Shown here in pieces: positions 1 to 6,776 of a stretch of DNA of 33,302 nt. Location of the stretch: the NCBI RefSeq assembly GCF_001700515.1, contig NZ_MAUD01000193.1, positions 1-33,302 of the forward strand, read 5' to 3'. The position numbers and the translations under genes are program-made. The notes under the pieces were generated by a model that saw only the letters and a list, made by a program, of their open reading frames with translations, did not search any database and was not told the origin of the DNA. Each line of letters opens with the position of its first letter. The first letter of the stretch is position 1. The stretch is from Streptomyces lushanensis (lineage in GTDB: Bacteria; Actinomycetota; Actinomycetes; Streptomycetales; Streptomycetaceae).

Positions 1-174
1 GGCGGGCGGCCCCGCGGCTTCGACGCGGACCGCTACAAGAAACGCAACACCGTCGAACGAGCGATCAACGGTCTCAAGCAGGCCCGGGCCGTTGCCACGC
101 GCTACGACAAGCGCGGCTACGTCTTCCTCGGCACCGCCACCGCGGCGTCCGCTGCGATCTGGCTCCGAACGTGA
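1..174 (+). mobile_element. IS5-type DDE transposase, C-terminal end only (cut by window edge)
   Basis: Frame 1 is open from the first base to a TGA at 172-174 and encodes 57 residues. It holds a RYKKRNTVERAINGLK segment followed by a RAVATRYDK segment and a hydrophobic tail. This is the C-terminal signature of IS5-type DDE transposases, in which the glutamate of NTVERAI is the last catalytic acid. The 5' part lies outside the window, so I cannot say whether the element is intact. No terminal inverted repeat was recognised just after the stop. It lies beside a second transposase remnant (662-945), so the left edge of the window looks like an insertion hot spot. Confidence 0.8.
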
Positions 175-178
175 ACTC

Positions 179-613
179 CTACGCGACCCAGCAGTAGACG
201 TCTTGGCCCTGGCGTCGGGCGCTGCTGACGAGAGCCGCCAGATCGCTCAGGATCGCTTCGGCGATCTCCGTGTCGACGACCTCGCCGCCCTCCGCCCGCT
301 GCAAGGACCACGCGGCAGCGGCTTCCTTCAAGTCGGACCGCTCGGCCCCGGCGAGTGCAGCGGACAGGCGAGGCGAAATCACGAAGACGACGCCCCCGTC
401 ATCGTCCTGGCCGGCGACGAGACGAGGCTCGTCGGCTTCGACGAGTTCCTCGAAGCTGCCGCCGGAAAGCAGGCACTCCCACTCGACCACAGCTTCTTCG
501 GGATCGAAGTTGCCGAAGGAGAGCGACTCGAATGCACATCGCGGCCCGCTCTGAAGAACCAGAGCCGCTGACGCGTCATCCGCAGCCGCGAAGAACTCGA
601 CGATGATGCTCAC
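179..613 (-). CDS. Hypothetical acidic protein, about 144 aa
   Basis: I chose the GTG at 611-613, which gives a start of VSIIVEFFAA. An in-frame upstream ATG at 658 would add 15 residues of lower quality. The product is about 144 aa and acidic, with an N-terminal beta-strand-like stretch, a GNFDPEEAVVEWE region, a GGSFEELVEADEP region, and an end in VYCWVA. It resembles a recurrent uncharacterised Streptomyces family, judged from memory only. No signal peptide, membrane segment or catalytic motif is visible, and the ribosome binding site is weak. Its stop lies 4 bp from the stop of the converging IS5-type fragment, so the insertion sits right against the 3' end of this gene. Function unknown. 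Confidence 0.6.
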   Translation of the reverse strand: MSIIVEFFAAADDASAALVLQSGPRCAFESLSFGNFDPEEAVVEWECLLSGGSFEELVEADEPRLVAGQDDDGGVVFVISPRLSAALAGAERSDLKEAAAAWSLQRAEGGEVVDTEIAEAILSDLAALVSSARRQGQDVYCWVA

Positions 614-661
614 CCTGGCATCATGCCGGACCGCCCACGACCATGATCGGCCGGACATCTC

Positions 662-945
662 CTAGAAGCCGCGGAAGGCGATGACCAGGTCGCCGGGACC
701 GGCCGAGCCGGCCAGCGGGTGGGTGAAGGCCGCGTTCGCCGTCGCGGTAGCCGCCGAGGCGGGCATCGAGAACTCCGTGCGTTCCGATCTCTGCCAGGAC
801 CACCGCTCCGACTTGAGGGAACCCCCTACACGACCAGCCGGGCCGGCAGGAGTCGGCGGCGCCGCTCGGCTCGGTGGTGCTCGGCAGTCGCCGCGTCGAC
901 CAGCTCGGTGGTGAACACCATCGTCAGGATCCCGATCCGCACCCG
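662..945 (-). pseudogene. Remnant of an IS4-family transposase (internal deletion, frameshifts)
   Basis: Reading the reverse strand, 945-826 encodes RIGILTMVFTTELVDAA then RRRRLLPARLVV, the typical start of the N-terminal domain of IS4-family transposases. It then hits a stop. Immediately after, 810-660 encodes VVLAEIGTHGVLDARLGGY in one frame and AGSAGPGDLVIAFRGF in another. In intact proteins these two form one continuous catalytic-core stretch containing a DRGF motif. Here the D of that motif is F and a stop follows directly. The piece is therefore a fused, internally deleted and frameshifted relic without activity. Family assignment rests on motif recognition, not on a search. Confidence 0.7.
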
Positions 946-1249
946 CTGTCCCGCACGCCGCCCCGTCACACGCGGGGAACGATCCCCGCACCTCAAAGGC
1001 AACTGCGTTGGCCTTCTGCGGCCCCGGCCGGGGGTGCCTGAGACCCGGAGGCCACCCGTACGGCTCCTGTTGTCCGTGGCTTCTGCGGTGCGTCGGCCGT
1101 GGGGGAGTCCGGCCCGGACGGCTCTTCTCGGGTGGTGGCCCGGTTTGCCGCGGCGTGCCCCGGTGTCAGACTCGTCGTGCGGGCGGGCGCAGACCCCCCG
1201 CGCGGGGAGTCCCGTGATCCCATCCGATCCCACCGAAGGGAGCGGCGCG
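946..1249. other. Intergenic stretch without recognised gene
   Basis: This 304-bp stretch lies between the IS4 remnant and the FAD monooxygenase. Codon-position GC in all frames lacks the pattern of the neighbouring genes, and I found no recognisable domain. It must contain the promoter of the FAD monooxygenase, but no convincing -35/-10 pair was identified. The only clear signal is a GAAGGGAG ribosome binding site just before 1250. Confidence 0.4.
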
Positions 1250-2491
1250 ATGGACACGACGGAGCGGACCACGTGCTGCGTGGTGGGCGGCGGCCCCGCC
1301 GGGATGGTTCTCGGTCTGCTGCTGGCCCGGGCCGGTGTCGAGGTCACGGTCCTGGAGAAGCACGGCGATTTCCTGCGCGACTTCCGCGGCGACACCGTGC
1401 ATCCGTCCACCCTGGCCCTGCTGGACCGGCTGGGCCTGGCCGAGCGGTTCGCCCGGCTGCCGCAGCGGCGGGTGACCACGGTCCGGCTGCCGCTCGGCCG
1501 GGACCACTCGCTGGTCACCGTCGCGGACCTCGGCGCGCTGCGGGAACCGTACAACTACATCGCGATGGTGCCGCAGCGGGACCTGCTCACCCTCCTGGCG
1601 GACGAGGCGAGGCCGGAGCCGACCTTCACCCTGCGGATGAGTACGGAGGCGACCTCGTTCCTGGTGGAGCGCGGGCGGGTCACCGGGGTGCGCTACCGCA
1701 CGTCCGACGGCCGCACCGGTGAGCTGCGGGCCACGTTGACGGTGGCCTGCGACGGCCGGGGCTCGTCGGCACGGGCGCTGCCCGAACTGCGACCGCGGAG
1801 GTTCACCTGCCCCATGGACGCCTGGTGGTTCCGGCTGCCACGGCACGAGGGCGACCCGAGCGGGCTCGTGGGAGGGGCAGGCGACCGGTTCCTCGCCGTC
1901 ATGATCGACCGCGGGGAGTACTGGCAGTGCTCCGCGCTGATCCCCAAGGGAAGCGACGGCCTCCGCCGCGCGGCCGGTCTCGGCCGTTTCATGGCCGAAT
2001 TCACGGCCGCCGTCCCATGGCTCGCGGACCGGGCGCACGCGCTGCGGTCGTGGGACGAGGTGAAGCTGCTCGACGTACGGCTCGACCGGCTCAGGCGCTG
2101 GCACCGGCCGGGACTGCTCTGCGTCGGCGACGCGGCGCACGCGATGTCGCCGGTGTTCGGCATCGGTGTCAATCTCGCCGTGGAGGACGCCGTGGCCGCC
2201 GCCCGGCATCTCGTCGGGCCGCTGCGCGAGGGGGTGGTCGGCCTGCGGGACGTACGGGCCGTCCAGCGCCGCCGGTGGCCCACCACGGCGTTGACGCAGA
2301 CGCTGCAACGGATCGCTCACGCGCGGGTCATCGGACCGGCGCTGGCGGGACAACCGCCCTTCGGCGACCCGGGGCGCGCGCGGCGGATCACCGGCCTGCT
2401 CACGACCTCGCCGTGGCTGAACCGGGTGCCGGCGTACTTCTTCGCCTACGGAGCCGTGCGCGAGCGTCCGCCGGCGGCGTCGGTGCGGTGA
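1250..2491 (+). CDS. FAD-dependent monooxygenase (group A flavoprotein hydroxylase type)
   Basis: The product is 413 aa, in the usual range for single-component aromatic hydroxylases. The N-terminus carries a Rossmann dinucleotide-binding motif, VVGGGPAGM near residues 10-18, ending in an acidic residue in TVLEKH. A mid-protein CDGRGSSAR matches the DG motif, and LCVGDAAHAMSP with GIGVNLAVEDA matches the GD motif that binds the FAD ribityl chain. These three motifs define NAD(P)H-dependent FAD hydroxylases of the PHBH/PgaE type. The substrate cannot be read from the sequence. The start is supported by GAAGGGAG about 9 bases upstream. The gene is isolated, with a transposase relic upstream and no pathway partners next to it, so a link to the centre cluster 10 kb away is not supported. 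Confidence 0.85.
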   Translation: MDTTERTTCCVVGGGPAGMVLGLLLARAGVEVTVLEKHGDFLRDFRGDTVHPSTLALLDRLGLAERFARLPQRRVTTVRLPLGRDHSLVTVADLGALREPYNYIAMVPQRDLLTLLADEARPEPTFTLRMSTEATSFLVERGRVTGVRYRTSDGRTGELRATLTVACDGRGSSARALPELRPRRFTCPMDAWWFRLPRHEGDPSGLVGGAGDRFLAVMIDRGEYWQCSALIPKGSDGLRRAAGLGRFMAEFTAAVPWLADRAHALRSWDEVKLLDVRLDRLRRWHRPGLLCVGDAAHAMSPVFGIGVNLAVEDAVAAARHLVGPLREGVVGLRDVRAVQRRRWPTTALTQTLQRIAHARVIGPALAGQPPFGDPGRARRITGLLTTSPWLNRVPAYFFAYGAVRERPPAASVR

Positions 2492-2768
2492 GCCGCGGCG
2501 GTCCTCCGGCCCACGGGCCGCTCGCGGTCCGGGTCCCTGGGGTGTGTTTCGAAAGCCCCGCCCGCCCGGCGACGCCTGGCACGCACGCTCGCCGCGTTGT
2601 CGGAGTCGTGCGAGTACGTCCGGTACGAGCACGATCCTCCGCCCTGCGATCGCACGCACCGAACGCCGCGGGCCCCGCCCTTCGGGCGGACGGCGCTACT
2701 TTCGACACACGACCCAGGCGGATCGCCGTCGGGCGGGCCTCGGTGGATTCGACTGCTCCGCCCGGCGG

Positions 2769-2798
2769 TTGTGGACACAGGGATGTCGGCCATACTGC
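2769..2798 (+). promoter_or_regulatory. Putative promoter for a leaderless transcript
   Basis: TTGTGG (2769-2774) and TACTGC (2793-2798) are separated by 18 bp and resemble housekeeping-type -35 and -10 hexamers. The next GTG (2804) lies 5 bases past the -10 box, where transcription would normally begin. No Shine-Dalgarno sequence precedes either this GTG or the ATG at 2783. A leaderless mRNA starting at GTG 2804 explains all three facts. Inference from spacing only. Confidence 0.4.
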
Positions 2799-2803
2799 TC
2801 CCC

Positions 2804-3355
2804 GTGGAGCAACAAACAGATCCCATCATTCTGCCGACACACCCGGCCGGGACCGATCCGGCGTATGTACCCGGGCTCCTGCCCTCGCGCCCCGCCGGGG
2901 CGGACGAGGGGAACGAGACCGCCTCGGATACGGAGCAGGAGGTGGTGGACACGCCGCCGGAAGACGTTGTTCCGGCGGAAGAGACCGCCGACTCCGCCGA
3001 AGGGGAGGTGGCCGACAGCGAGGTGGAGGCACCCGCCCGGGAGGAAGAGGAAGACGAGGGGCCTGTCTTCGAGGTGTCCGACCGGCGCGGAGCGATCGTC
3101 GCCGACCACGCCGGTATCACGTTCCGGCTGGACGGCGAGGAGGCCGGCTTCGACTGGGAGGAGATCAAGGCGGTGGAGACCGACGTCCCGCGGTTCGGGC
3201 GGCGGTTCGGCATCACGGTCTACACATCGCCTCAGCGCTGGTTCCAGCACGATGTCGAGGGCTCGTCCAGGGAGCAGATCAAGACCTGGGCCGCTGAACT
3301 CGACGAGGTTCTGGACGCGCGTTTCGACGACGGCGAGGACGACGGCGAGGCGTAG
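2804..3355 (+). CDS. Hypothetical acidic protein with C-terminal globular domain
   Basis: The product is 183 aa from GTG 2804, or 190 aa from ATG 2783. I prefer the GTG because a promoter-like pair ends 5 bases before it and neither start has a ribosome binding site. The N-terminal half is a low-complexity Asp/Glu/Pro-rich stretch, probably disordered. The C-terminal half (about residues 85-180) alternates hydrophobic and polar residues, with FEVSDRRGAIVADHAGITF, FDWEEIK and VYTSPQRWFQHDVEG, suggesting a small beta-rich fold like a PH or SH3-like domain. It ends in another acidic tail. No signal peptide or membrane segment is seen. It resembles an uncharacterised Streptomyces family; no function is proposed. 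Confidence 0.7.
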   Translation: MEQQTDPIILPTHPAGTDPAYVPGLLPSRPAGADEGNETASDTEQEVVDTPPEDVVPAEETADSAEGEVADSEVEAPAREEEEDEGPVFEVSDRRGAIVADHAGITFRLDGEEAGFDWEEIKAVETDVPRFGRRFGITVYTSPQRWFQHDVEGSSREQIKTWAAELDEVLDARFDDGEDDGEA

Positions 3356-3568
3356 TGAACGGGCCGCCGGACGCGTTCACCGGCCGGCGGATCGAGTCGG
3401 CCACGCCCGCCCGGGCGTGGCCGACTCGCGTTCCGCCCCGCGTCGAGCCGTCCGCCCGGCGGCAGGGGGAGGGGTGGTGTGCCGTCCCGGCGTCGGCGTC
3501 GGCGTCGGCGGGTGCGGACCGTGCGACGGGCATGGCCTGAACCATCGCCGTCGCCCCATGAGTCGTCT

Positions 3569-3580
3569 ACTGTATACAGT
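3569..3580. promoter_or_regulatory. Perfect 12-bp palindrome ACTGTATACAGT, likely operator
   Basis: The palindrome stands out as AT-rich in a very GC-rich background and lies 52 bp before the PAS-protein start. It overlaps a TACTGT that could serve as a -10 box, and is flanked by GAGTC (3560-3564) and its complement GACTC (3581-3585). A TGTATACA core is typical of GntR-type operators, but no such regulator gene is adjacent, so the cognate protein is unknown. Confidence 0.45.
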
Positions 3581-3632
3581 GACTCGCGGTCCATGGGCCG
3601 ACGCTGATCGATCACCCCAACTCGGAGGTGTC

Positions 3633-4076
3633 ATGGAAGACTTGGACCCCGAAGTCGTCCTCGGGATGGCGGCCAAGGCGCCCGATGGTCTGGTGATCAT
3701 CGACCGTGAGGGACTGATCCGCTACTGGAACCGGGGAGCGGAGCGGATCTTCGGTTACGCGGCGGCCGAGGTGGCCGGGCGCAATCTGGATGTGATCATT
3801 CCCGAGAAGCACCGGAAGCGTCACTGGGACGGTTTCGTGGCGGCCATGGCCGCCGGCGCCAGCAAGTACGGGGACGACGACCTCCTGGCCGTTCCCGCGC
3901 TCACCGCGGACGGTTCGACCGTCTCGATCGAGTTCAGTGTGGTGCTGCTGACCGATGCCGACGGCAACGCGACCCATGTCGGGGCGGTCATCCGGGACGT
4001 CACCGCGCGGCGGGCCCAGGAGAAGGCGATACGGCAGCGACTGCTGGAGGCCGAGCCGAGCCGTACGCCGTCCTGA
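3633..4076 (+). CDS. Single PAS-domain protein
   Basis: The product is 147 aa and consists almost only of one PAS domain. It starts KAPDGLVIIDREGLIRYWNRG, followed by FGYAAAEVAGRNLDVIIPE and a C-terminal VIRDVTARRAQEKAIRQR helix, the usual exit helix of PAS sensors. No kinase, GGDEF or DNA-binding output domain follows. It would therefore act as a stand-alone ligand or redox sensor, or as a partner subunit of another protein. The start has a clear GGAGGTG ribosome binding site. The palindrome at 3569-3580 upstream suggests regulated expression. The gene is probably monocistronic, since the next gene has a separate 125-bp leader. Confidence 0.8.
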   Translation: MEDLDPEVVLGMAAKAPDGLVIIDREGLIRYWNRGAERIFGYAAAEVAGRNLDVIIPEKHRKRHWDGFVAAMAAGASKYGDDDLLAVPALTADGSTVSIEFSVVLLTDADGNATHVGAVIRDVTARRAQEKAIRQRLLEAEPSRTPS

Positions 4077-4201
4077 CGGCCGGCTCCGGAGGCCGCGTCC
4101 CTCCGTGGCTGGCAGGCGTGGTCACCGGGAGCGAGAATTGCGGACGCAGGCCGGGTGCCGATGCTCCTGGCGTTTCCGATGCCCCGGAGGCGGCGAGACC
4201 C

Positions 4202-4837
4202 ATGACCATATCGCGGGACCTGTTCCTTGTGTCCGTGGACATGTCGACCGGCCGCCCGGTGGAGCGGGGTGAACTGTCACTGGCGCTCGCCGGAGCCGAG
4301 GTGATCGACCTCATGGACGCCCGTGCCGTCCTGGTCGAAGACGATCGTCTCGTACCGGGCGACCGGCCGGCGACGACGGACCGCCTGCTGGCCGAGGCCG
4401 CCTCCTCGCTCGTCCGGCGGGCGCCCTACGAGACGGTCGCCGACTGGCTGTGGCGCAGGGGCCGCGGTCTGGCCGCCGCCTATCTGGCCGATCTGGAGGC
4501 GGAAGGGCAGATCATCCAGGAACGGCACCGCCGCTGGAAGGTCTTCCAAAGCAGCCGTACGGTGCTGACCGACTCGCCCGACCGGCGCCGGGCGGCGAGC
4601 CGCTGGGCATCGGACGAGCCCGTCCTCGCCGCACTCGCGGCGGCCGTCGGAATCCAGGACGGGCGGACCGGGGACGACGACGGGCGGACGGAGGACACCT
4701 CGGACACGGTTTCCGACGCCGTGGAGACCGTCCTCACGGAGGTCGAGGACGCGGTGGCGGAGCTGGTGGCGGAACGGCAACGGCGCGTCTGGAGACGCGA
4801 GGAGGCCGCCGAGGAGAACCGCCGACGGGGCTACTGA
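4202..4837 (+). CDS. GPP34 (GOLPH3-like) family protein
   Basis: The product is 211 aa. It opens with TISRDLFLVSVDMSTGRP and RGELSLALAGAEVIDLMDA, the characteristic start of actinobacterial GPP34 proteins, relatives of eukaryotic GOLPH3/Vps74. These bind phosphoinositides in eukaryotes, while their bacterial role is unclear. A GQIIQERHRRWKVF segment in the middle matches the family beta-hairpin region. The C-terminus is helical and charged, with an Asp-rich linker around residues 155-170. The chosen ATG discards 28 poorer-quality upstream residues that are also open in frame. No membrane segment is present. Streptomyces genomes carry many paralogues, so no specific role can be assigned from context. 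Confidence 0.8.
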   Translation: MTISRDLFLVSVDMSTGRPVERGELSLALAGAEVIDLMDARAVLVEDDRLVPGDRPATTDRLLAEAASSLVRRAPYETVADWLWRRGRGLAAAYLADLEAEGQIIQERHRRWKVFQSSRTVLTDSPDRRRAASRWASDEPVLAALAAAVGIQDGRTGDDDGRTEDTSDTVSDAVETVLTEVEDAVAELVAERQRRVWRREEAAEENRRRGY

Positions 4838-5308
4838 CAGGCCGTCGCGTACGGGGCCCGCGCCGGCCGTACGGGCGGGCCCGCGTGGACCCGCGCGGAC
4901 CGTGGCGCCCGCGCCGCGACCGGCGGCGCCGGTCCGGCCGCCGCGTTCCCGAGGCCCGCCTTGAGGCCCACCTGTAGGCCCGACCCGAGATCCGTTCCGA
5001 GGTCCGTTCCACGATCCGCTCCGTGCCGCTGGCGGCCGGTCGTCTGCTCGAACCGGTCGCCAGCGGGATCCCGCACGGGTGATCCCCTCGGCTCAGGACG
5101 CGTGGTCCTCTCGGCTCAGGTCGGACGGCGAGAGACGGTTCCGACAACGATGTCGCGCGATCTCGGTCCGGAGAACTCCCACTGGGTGCGTCGGGCGCGG
5201 TCGGGCGCGGTCGCCGGGGTGCGGATACGTTGGAAAGGAGACCACCGACGTGGGGACAAGGGCCGTCGGCGCGGGTCGGCGCCCGGTTCGCCGTCCGAGG
5301 GGATCGAC
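4838..5308. other. 470-bp non-coding stretch rich in short direct repeats
   Basis: No convincing gene is seen here. The stretch holds an imperfect 12-bp tandem unit around 4987-5022 (GATCCGTTCCGA, GGTCCGTTCCAC, GATCCGCTCCGT). It also holds an 11-bp direct repeat CTCGGCTCAGG at 5087-5097 and 5110-5120, with 23-bp spacing. A strong GGAAAGGAG at 5232-5240 precedes a GTG at 5250 that opens a 28-codon frame ending at 5336 inside the next gene. This could be a leader peptide. The SDR promoter must also lie here. Confidence 0.4.
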
Positions 5309-6043
5309 ATGGATATGTCCGGACAGACCGCACTGATCACTGGCGCCACCGCCGGCATCGGCCGGGCCGTGGCCCTGCAACTCGCGCGGGAGGGAGTGGA
5401 AGCCCTCGTGCACGGCCGCGACGCCCGGCGCGGCCAAGATGTCGTGACCGAGATCGGGACCGCCGGCGGCAGGGCCCGGTTCGTCGAGGCCGATCTCACC
5501 GACACCGCCCAAGTGCTGCGGCTGGCACGGGAGGCGGGTGAGGTCGACATCCTGGTCAACAACGCGGGCGTCTACAAGTTCCTGCCCACCTCGCAGATGA
5601 CCGACGAACTGTTCGACCTGCACATGGACCTGAACACCAAGGCTCCGTATCTGCTGGTCCGTGAGCTGGCGCCGGGAATGGCCGCCCGTGGACACGGCTC
5701 GATCGTGAACATCAGCACCGTCGCCGCCTCGGTCGCCACCACGGGCACCGGCATGTACGGCGCCTCCAAGGCCGCCCTGGAGCAGCTGACCGCGGTCTGG
5801 GCCGCCGAGTACGCGCACAAGGGCATTCGCGTCAACGCCGTCGCACCCGGCCCGACCCGGACCCTCGGCACCGACGCGATGGACCCCGCCACCCTGAAGA
5901 CCATCGCCGACACCACCGCGCTGGGACGGGTCGCCGAGCCCGAGGAAGTGGCCGAGGCCGTGGTCTTCCTCGCCTCCGACCGTGCCGGCTACATCACCGG
6001 CGAGGTGCTGGAGGTGGCGGGCGGCCGGCTCGGCATCGGCTGA
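5309..6043 (+). CDS. SDR-family NAD(P)-dependent oxidoreductase
   Basis: The product is 244 aa, the classical SDR length. It has the cofactor motif TGATAGIGRA near residues 11-20, NNAGV for the central strand, an SIVNIS strand carrying the catalytic Ser region, and the Y-x3-K active site in MYGASKAALEQ. A PGPTRT and a C-terminal ITGEVLEVAGG complete the fold. The HGRDARR segment after the second strand suggests NADP(H) preference (inference). GAGGGG at 5297-5302 supports ATG 5309; ATG 5315 is an alternative. The gene converges on a MarR regulator, and an MFS exporter lies beyond that, so a shared detoxification role is possible but unproven. The substrate is not predictable. Confidence 0.85.
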   Translation: MDMSGQTALITGATAGIGRAVALQLAREGVEALVHGRDARRGQDVVTEIGTAGGRARFVEADLTDTAQVLRLAREAGEVDILVNNAGVYKFLPTSQMTDELFDLHMDLNTKAPYLLVRELAPGMAARGHGSIVNISTVAASVATTGTGMYGASKAALEQLTAVWAAEYAHKGIRVNAVAPGPTRTLGTDAMDPATLKTIADTTALGRVAEPEEVAEAVVFLASDRAGYITGEVLEVAGGRLGIG

Positions 6044-6160
6044 GGGCCGGCGCCACGGGGATCGCCCCTGGCCGCCCGACACCACGGGCATCGTGGCTGG
6101 AGCCGGACGCCTGACGCCACAGGTGCGGGAGCGCGCCCGTACCCGCTGTGCCCGACCGTG

Positions 6161-6646
6161 TCAGGCCCTCGCGGGGTCCGGGGGCGCGTTCTCGGCGGCG
6201 GGCCGGGGCCAGGGGCGGCCCAGGTGGCGTTCGATGTCGGAGTTGAAGCGTTCCAGCGCGTCGGTGAAGGCCGTGACCTCCTCGGGGGCCCAGTGCGCGA
6301 GGAGGTTGCCCAGTCCGTTCACCACGCGGTCGCGCTCCGTGGTCAGTCTCTGCCGCCCGGTGTCCGTGATGCGGAACTTACGGGCGATACCGCCGTCGGG
6401 ATCCGGTACGCGGTCCACCAGGTCGTCCCGGAGCATCGCCGAGGTCTGCCGGTTGAGTGTCGACACGTCCAGTCCGAAGGCGTCCGAGAGCTGTGCGATC
6501 GACATCGGGCCTTCGAGCTCGATCCTGCTGAGCAGCAGATAGGCGCTGCGGTCCATCAGGCCGCCCTCGCGCTTGCCCCGGGGAGAAGTCGAGTGGCGCC
6601 CCAGGAGCATCAACTCGCGCTCAAGCCGTCGGCTCTCCCTCTCCAC
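6161..6646 (-). CDS. MarR-family transcriptional regulator
   Basis: The product is 161 aa. It has a winged-helix core with AQLSDAFGLDVSTLNRQTSAMLR as the recognition-helix region and GGIARKFRITDTGRQRL as the wing, flanked by long dimerisation helices. The GTG start is supported by GAAGGA about 8 bases upstream. It is transcribed away from the MFS exporter gene across a short AT-rich region holding inverted and direct repeats. This is the standard layout of a MarR repressor controlling its own gene and an efflux pump, relieved by the pump's substrate. The ligand is unknown. Confidence 0.88.
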   Translation of the reverse strand: MERESRRLERELMLLGRHSTSPRGKREGGLMDRSAYLLLSRIELEGPMSIAQLSDAFGLDVSTLNRQTSAMLRDDLVDRVPDPDGGIARKFRITDTGRQRLTTERDRVVNGLGNLLAHWAPEEVTAFTDALERFNSDIERHLGRPWPRPAAENAPPDPARA

Positions 6647-6700
6647 AGCGACCGTCCTTCATCGTCTCTTCGCGGGCTCGTTCCTCTTGTATACCACGCA

Positions 6701-6749
6701 ATATGCATAGCGCATATCGCATGTATGATGCCTGTCGTTTGTATGATGC
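6701..6749. promoter_or_regulatory. Operator region between MarR and MFS genes
   Basis: ATATGC (6701-6706) and GCATAT (6712-6717) form an inverted repeat with a 5-base spacer, a 17-bp site of the size MarR dimers bind. Downstream, TGTATGATGC occurs twice (6722-6731 and 6740-6749) with an 18-bp period, and the TATGAT in each copy could act as a -10 box for the MFS gene. The block is strikingly AT-rich compared with its surroundings. Confidence 0.55.
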
Positions 6750-6776
6750 ACATCCTTGCCCGTGAAGGGAAACACA

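Noticed and set aside
1166..2659. 497-codon reverse frame opposite the FAD monooxygenase
   Set aside because: The flavoprotein motifs are on the forward strand and this frame runs past both gene ends with no motif.
4831..5076. Reverse-strand 81-codon frame in the repeat-rich gap
   Set aside because: The translation follows the short tandem DNA repeats, has no ribosome binding site and no family resemblance.
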